Assembly (NCBI GenBank): GCA_964425135.1
Contig: CAYRKW010000035.1
Location: forward strand, 1-34,849
DNA length: 34,849 nucleotides
Reading direction: 5' to 3'
Origin: CAYLLD01 sp964425135
Lineage (GTDB): Bacteria; Pseudomonadota; Alphaproteobacteria; Rhodobacterales; Rhodobacteraceae
This document shows, one piece after another, positions 32,004 to 34,849 of the stretch. The notes under the pieces were generated by a model. It did not search any database and was not told where the DNA came from. It saw only the letters and a program-made list of their open reading frames with translations. Position 1 is the first letter of the stretch; the number at the start of each line of letters is the position of its first letter. Made by a program: the position numbers and the translations under genes.

Positions 32004-32215
32004 TTATCACCCTTCCCCAGGTAACCGATCCCCACATAGCCGATACAAGGCTAGCGTAAGAGTTTAGTCTGATTCATTAATATCTGGTTAATCGCGAAAA
32101 TTTATATCGAGTTTGCCTGATACTTGAGCAACAAAAATGAGAATCCTGGGACTTGCTACTGAGACCAAAACACGGCTAGGTGGCGGGCGGAAGATCCGAA
32201 AGGCGGATGTTATTT

Positions 32216-32584
32216 ATGGCAATGATTCTAACAGTTTGCGACACCTGCAAGCGTGAGGGATGGGACGCCGAACGCGACCCGTTGACCGATGGCGAAAAAC
32301 TTGCGGATCTGGTCGAGCGCGTTTCCGCCGATGATGAGAATATTAAGACACGGCGTCATTCGTGCCTGATGGGCTGTGACTTTGGATGCAATATTTCATT
32401 GCAGGCTGAAGATAAGATTATCTATTCGCTCGGTATGTTCGCACCAGAGCTTGAAAGCGCTGAGGCGATTGTTGAATTTGCACAGAAGTATGACGCGTCT
32501 GAAACCGGTCAAGTGCCCTACAAAACATGGCCAGCCGGGGTAAAAGGACATTTTCGCGCGCGCATCCCGCGCCCTGGCACGTGA
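32216..32584 (+). CDS. DUF1636 metal-binding protein
   Basis: This 122-residue cysteine-rich protein has C8 and C11 in VCDTCKREG and C50, C54 and C58 in SCLMGCDFGC, a layout like small 2Fe-2S or zinc ferredoxin-type proteins. DUF1636 genes commonly accompany cobalamin synthesis and cobalt-handling genes, but no biochemical role is established to my knowledge. The start at 32216 was chosen over three in-frame upstream ATGs because AAGGCGG lies about 9 bp before it. Its stop overlaps the GTG start of cobD (GTGA), which supports a role in B12 assembly. Confidence 0.88.
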   Translation: MAMILTVCDTCKREGWDAERDPLTDGEKLADLVERVSADDENIKTRRHSCLMGCDFGCNISLQAEDKIIYSLGMFAPELESAEAIVEFAQKYDASETGQVPYKTWPAGVKGHFRARIPRPGT

Positions 32585-33507
32585 CCACAGTTGAGATTAT
32601 CGTTCTGGCGCTGATGCTCGACGCGCTTTTGGGCGAGCCTGAAACGATCTGGTCACGCGTGCCGCATCCTGCGGTGCTGATGGGGCGGGTGATTGACAGA
32701 ACAGATCAAGCGCTTAATCGTGGTAATCTGCGCGTTATCAATGGGTTAATTGCGGTTATTGTTCTGGTGTTTGGCGCGGGCTTACTGGGCGTTTTAATTG
32801 TTTGGCTGCCGCTCAGCGATCTATGGCAACTTATCATCGCAACCATCCTGCTCGCCCATCGCAGCTTGATGGATCATGTGCGTGCGGTCGCAGTTGCGCT
32901 GGGTGTGAGCGTGGATGAGGGGCGTCGTACAGTGGCGATGATCGTCGGGCGCGATACTGGCGAAATGGATCAGGCAGATGTTGCCCGTGCTGCGATTGAA
33001 AGCGCGGCGGAGAACTTTTCCGACGGGGTGATCGCACCAGTGTTCTGGTTTGTGCTCTTTGGTGCGCCAGGGCTTTTGATCTACAAAGTAGTCAACACCG
33101 CCGATAGTATGATCGGATATAAAACCGCGAAATATCAGGAGTTTGGCATGGCGGCGGCGCGACTCGATGATCTGATGAACTGGATTCCGGCGAGATTAAG
33201 CGCGGGGCTGATCTGGCTTGTCGGGCGCAAGCGAGCGATATGGGCCGATATCACGAGCGAGGCTGTTTTGCATCGCTCCCCCAATGCTGGATGGCCGGAG
33301 GCAGCGGTGGCGCATGTTCTGGATCTGGCGCTTTCCGGGCCACGACGATATGACGGCGCATTGACCGACGATCCATTTGTGAACGGAATGGGCAAGCGGG
33401 CGTTGGATGCGGACGATATTGGCGATGTGATCGGGCTTTTGTGGCGCTGTTGGGCGGTGATGCTGGGGGGCTTTGTGGCCATTGCGCTGTTGATCGTGAG
33501 CTTTTAG
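32581..33507 (+). CDS. cobD: adenosylcobinamide-phosphate synthase CobD/CbiB
   Basis: This 308-residue integral membrane enzyme attaches the aminopropanol arm to adenosylcobyrate. Family segments are LMLDALLGEPETIWSRVPHPAVLMG, the helical stretch 46-75, RAAIESAAENFSDGVIAPVFW, and NTADSMIGYKTAKYQEFG. The GTG start overlaps the DUF1636 stop by 4 bp, so a longer in-frame start at 32527 was rejected. It is separated from the main cobalamin operon by the reductase and receiver genes. The decarboxylase/aminotransferase cobC, which often follows or precedes cobD, is absent here. Confidence 0.95.
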   Translation: MTTVEIIVLALMLDALLGEPETIWSRVPHPAVLMGRVIDRTDQALNRGNLRVINGLIAVIVLVFGAGLLGVLIVWLPLSDLWQLIIATILLAHRSLMDHVRAVAVALGVSVDEGRRTVAMIVGRDTGEMDQADVARAAIESAAENFSDGVIAPVFWFVLFGAPGLLIYKVVNTADSMIGYKTAKYQEFGMAAARLDDLMNWIPARLSAGLIWLVGRKRAIWADITSEAVLHRSPNAGWPEAAVAHVLDLALSGPRRYDGALTDDPFVNGMGKRALDADDIGDVIGLLWRCWAVMLGGFVAIALLIVSF

Positions 33508-33535
33508 TTTGGGCCGGATATGCGATACACACGCC

Positions 33536-33576
33536 ATGCACAGGCAATGCACATTCTATGCACGGTCCGATGCGCA
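33536..33576. promoter_or_regulatory. three ATGCAC repeats in 11-bp phase before second thiolase
   Basis: ATGCAC occurs at 33536, 33547 and 33558, exactly 11 bp apart, and ATGCGC follows at 33570. The cluster lies 50-90 bp before the thiolase start, after the cobD stop. One-turn spacing of TGCA-containing repeats suggests binding of a multimeric regulator. PhaR of alphaproteobacteria is known to favour TGCA-rich tracts. The assignment is inference. Confidence 0.5.
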
Positions 33577-33626
33577 ATTGCTCGTTTTCGCTGGAACGAA
33601 CTACACCCAATAACGAAAGGCCTAAC

Positions 33627-34808
33627 ATGACTGATGTGGTAATTCTGGACGGTGCGCGCACCGCAATCGGCACCTTCGGCGGCTCTTTGGCGGGCACTGC
33701 GCCAATAGATATGGGCAGCCATGTCGCCAAAGCGGCAATGGAGCGTGCAGGTGTTGAGGGCGGTCAAATCGGGCATGTGGCGATGGGGCATGTGATCAAC
33801 ACAGAGCCGCGCGATATGTATCTCAGCCGCGTGGCAGCTGTGGAGGCCGGTATCCCAAACGAGACACCGGCGATGAACGTCAACCGTCTTTGCGGGTCGG
33901 GACTGCAGGCGATTGTGTCGGTCACCCAATCGATCCAGCTTGGCGATGCGCAATTTGGTCTGGCGGGCGGGTCGGAAAACATGTCGCGCTCGCCCTACAC
34001 CATGCCTGCGTCCCGCTGGGGTCAGAAGATGGGTGATGTCAAATCAGCCGATATGATGCTGGGGGCGCTTAACTGTCCATTTGGCACCGGACATATGGGT
34101 GTGACGGCGGAGAATGTCGCGGCCGAACATCAGATCAGTCGCGAGGATCAGGACGCCTTCGCGCTGACCTCGCAACAGCGGGCACGGGCAGCGATTGATG
34201 ACGGTCGGTTCGAGAGCCAGATCGTGCCGATTGAAGTGAAGGTGAAGCGCGATATGGTGGCCTTTGCACAGGACGAGCATCCCAAGGATACGACGATGGA
34301 GGCTTTGGGCAGCTTGCGGACGGTCTTCCAGAAGGATGGGTCGGTGACTGCAGGCAATGCCTCAGGTATCAATGACGGCTCGGCGGCGCTGGTCCTGGCC
34401 CATGGCGATGCGGCGAGCGCTGCGGGATTGAAGCCGCGCGCGCGGATTTTGGGCTATGCCCATGCGGGTGTGCGACCAGAGGTGATGGGGATCGGGCCAG
34501 TGCCTGCGGTTCAGTCGCTTTTGGAGAAACTGGGACTGTCGGCGGGTGATTTTGACGTGATTGAATCAAATGAAGCCTTCGCCGCCCAAGCTTGTGCGGT
34601 GAACCAGGAATTGGGGCTCGATACCGATAAGGTGAACCCCAATGGCGGCGCGATTGCACTGGGGCATCCGGTGGGCGCGACAGGGGCGATCATTGCGGTC
34701 AAAGCGCTTTACGAGTTGGAGCGGATCGGCGGCGGCAAGGCGATTTGCACTATGTGCATCGGCGGTGGACAGGGCATCGCGATTGCGATGGAGACGCTTG
34801 TCTTATGA
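33627..34808 (+). CDS. acetyl-CoA C-acyltransferase (beta-ketothiolase)
   Basis: This is a 393-residue thiolase. C89 is in RLCGSG, H347 in GHPVGATG, and C377 in CTMCIGGG, with NEAFAAQ at 315-321. It differs from the paralogue at 844-2019 in the substrate loop and resembles the broader-specificity BktB/PcaF-like group, which can accept longer or branched 3-ketoacyl-CoA. The start MTDVVI is fixed by AAAGG seven bases upstream; the in-frame upstream sequence overlaps cobD and is non-coding. It lies downstream of the 11-bp-phased TGCA repeats. The remaining 41 bp of the window show no firm feature. Confidence 0.93.
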   Translation: MTDVVILDGARTAIGTFGGSLAGTAPIDMGSHVAKAAMERAGVEGGQIGHVAMGHVINTEPRDMYLSRVAAVEAGIPNETPAMNVNRLCGSGLQAIVSVTQSIQLGDAQFGLAGGSENMSRSPYTMPASRWGQKMGDVKSADMMLGALNCPFGTGHMGVTAENVAAEHQISREDQDAFALTSQQRARAAIDDGRFESQIVPIEVKVKRDMVAFAQDEHPKDTTMEALGSLRTVFQKDGSVTAGNASGINDGSAALVLAHGDAASAAGLKPRARILGYAHAGVRPEVMGIGPVPAVQSLLEKLGLSAGDFDVIESNEAFAAQACAVNQELGLDTDKVNPNGGAIALGHPVGATGAIIAVKALYELERIGGGKAICTMCIGGGQGIAIAMETLVL

Positions 34809-34849
34809 TTTTTTCGGCTCTCTGCGAAAGTGGAGCCTCAGCACGCCTT

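Noticed and set aside
34809..34849. Terminator after the second thiolase
   Set aside because: A GGCTC/GAGCC pairing exists but the T run precedes it on the plus strand and no T run follows. The window ends too soon to judge.

Overview
The window is chromosomal DNA of an alphaproteobacterium, almost certainly Rhodobacteraceae (marine Roseobacter-like). The signs are moderately high GC, tightly overlapping operons, PHA-type thiolases, the D-glutamate genes dgcN/dgcA, MttB-family methyltransferase genes, and a cobalamin operon with the fused CbiG-CobJ and extended CobH. I see no rRNA, tRNA, phage, IS or CRISPR. Two runs of 100 N (12544-12643 and 22346-22445) are scaffold joins. Each is flanked by an identical 55-bp sequence, so about 155 bp at each join is probably artificial.

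Layout. 1-2160: thiolase/SDR operon (minus). 2317-2964: secreted YHS protein with terminator. 3204-5502: rimO and a membrane TerB-like protein. 5742-7659: small conserved ORF, dgkA, an orphan ParA-like ATPase and a membrane protein. 7656-12485 (minus): glutamate dehydrogenase, hrpB and a DUF3108 protein. 12782-14280: meaB, then a 60-residue membrane-protein gene with a sequestered ribosome-binding site and a C-rich, multi-hairpin 3' region. 14437-18135 (minus): dgcN-dgcA-dat-methyltransferase, a D-amino-acid operon. 18259-22790 (minus): a small unknown protein, a desaturase, an MttB-family methyltransferase, a TIM-barrel epimerase and tag. 22906-30294 (minus): a seven-gene cobalamin operon (small His-rich protein, cbiX, DUF429-like-cobH, cobL, cobI, cbiG-cobJ, cobM). 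30617-33507: glutathionyl-hydroquinone reductase, a degenerate receiver, then DUF1636 and cobD/cbiB. 33627-34808: a second thiolase.

How it fits together. Cobalamin synthesis (corrin ring formation plus CobD) dominates the right half. MeaB and possibly the MttB homologue belong to B12-dependent metabolism. Thiolase, SDR and MeaB point to acyl-CoA/PHA and propionyl-CoA metabolism. Glutamate dehydrogenase and the Dgc/Dat operon point to L- and D-amino-acid use.

The most unusual signals are: (i) the 60-residue gene whose Shine-Dalgarno lies in an 8-bp hairpin, followed by six poly-C runs, two in hairpin loops with anti-Shine-Dalgarno character; (ii) TGC/GCA-rich repeats before both thiolases and a perfect palindrome of similar composition before the orphan ParA gene; (iii) an uncharacterised desaturase-MttB-TIM barrel operon; (iv) the DUF429-like-CobH fusion and the CbiX with Cys clusters and a His-rich tail; (v) an orphan receiver with Glu at the phospho-acceptor position.
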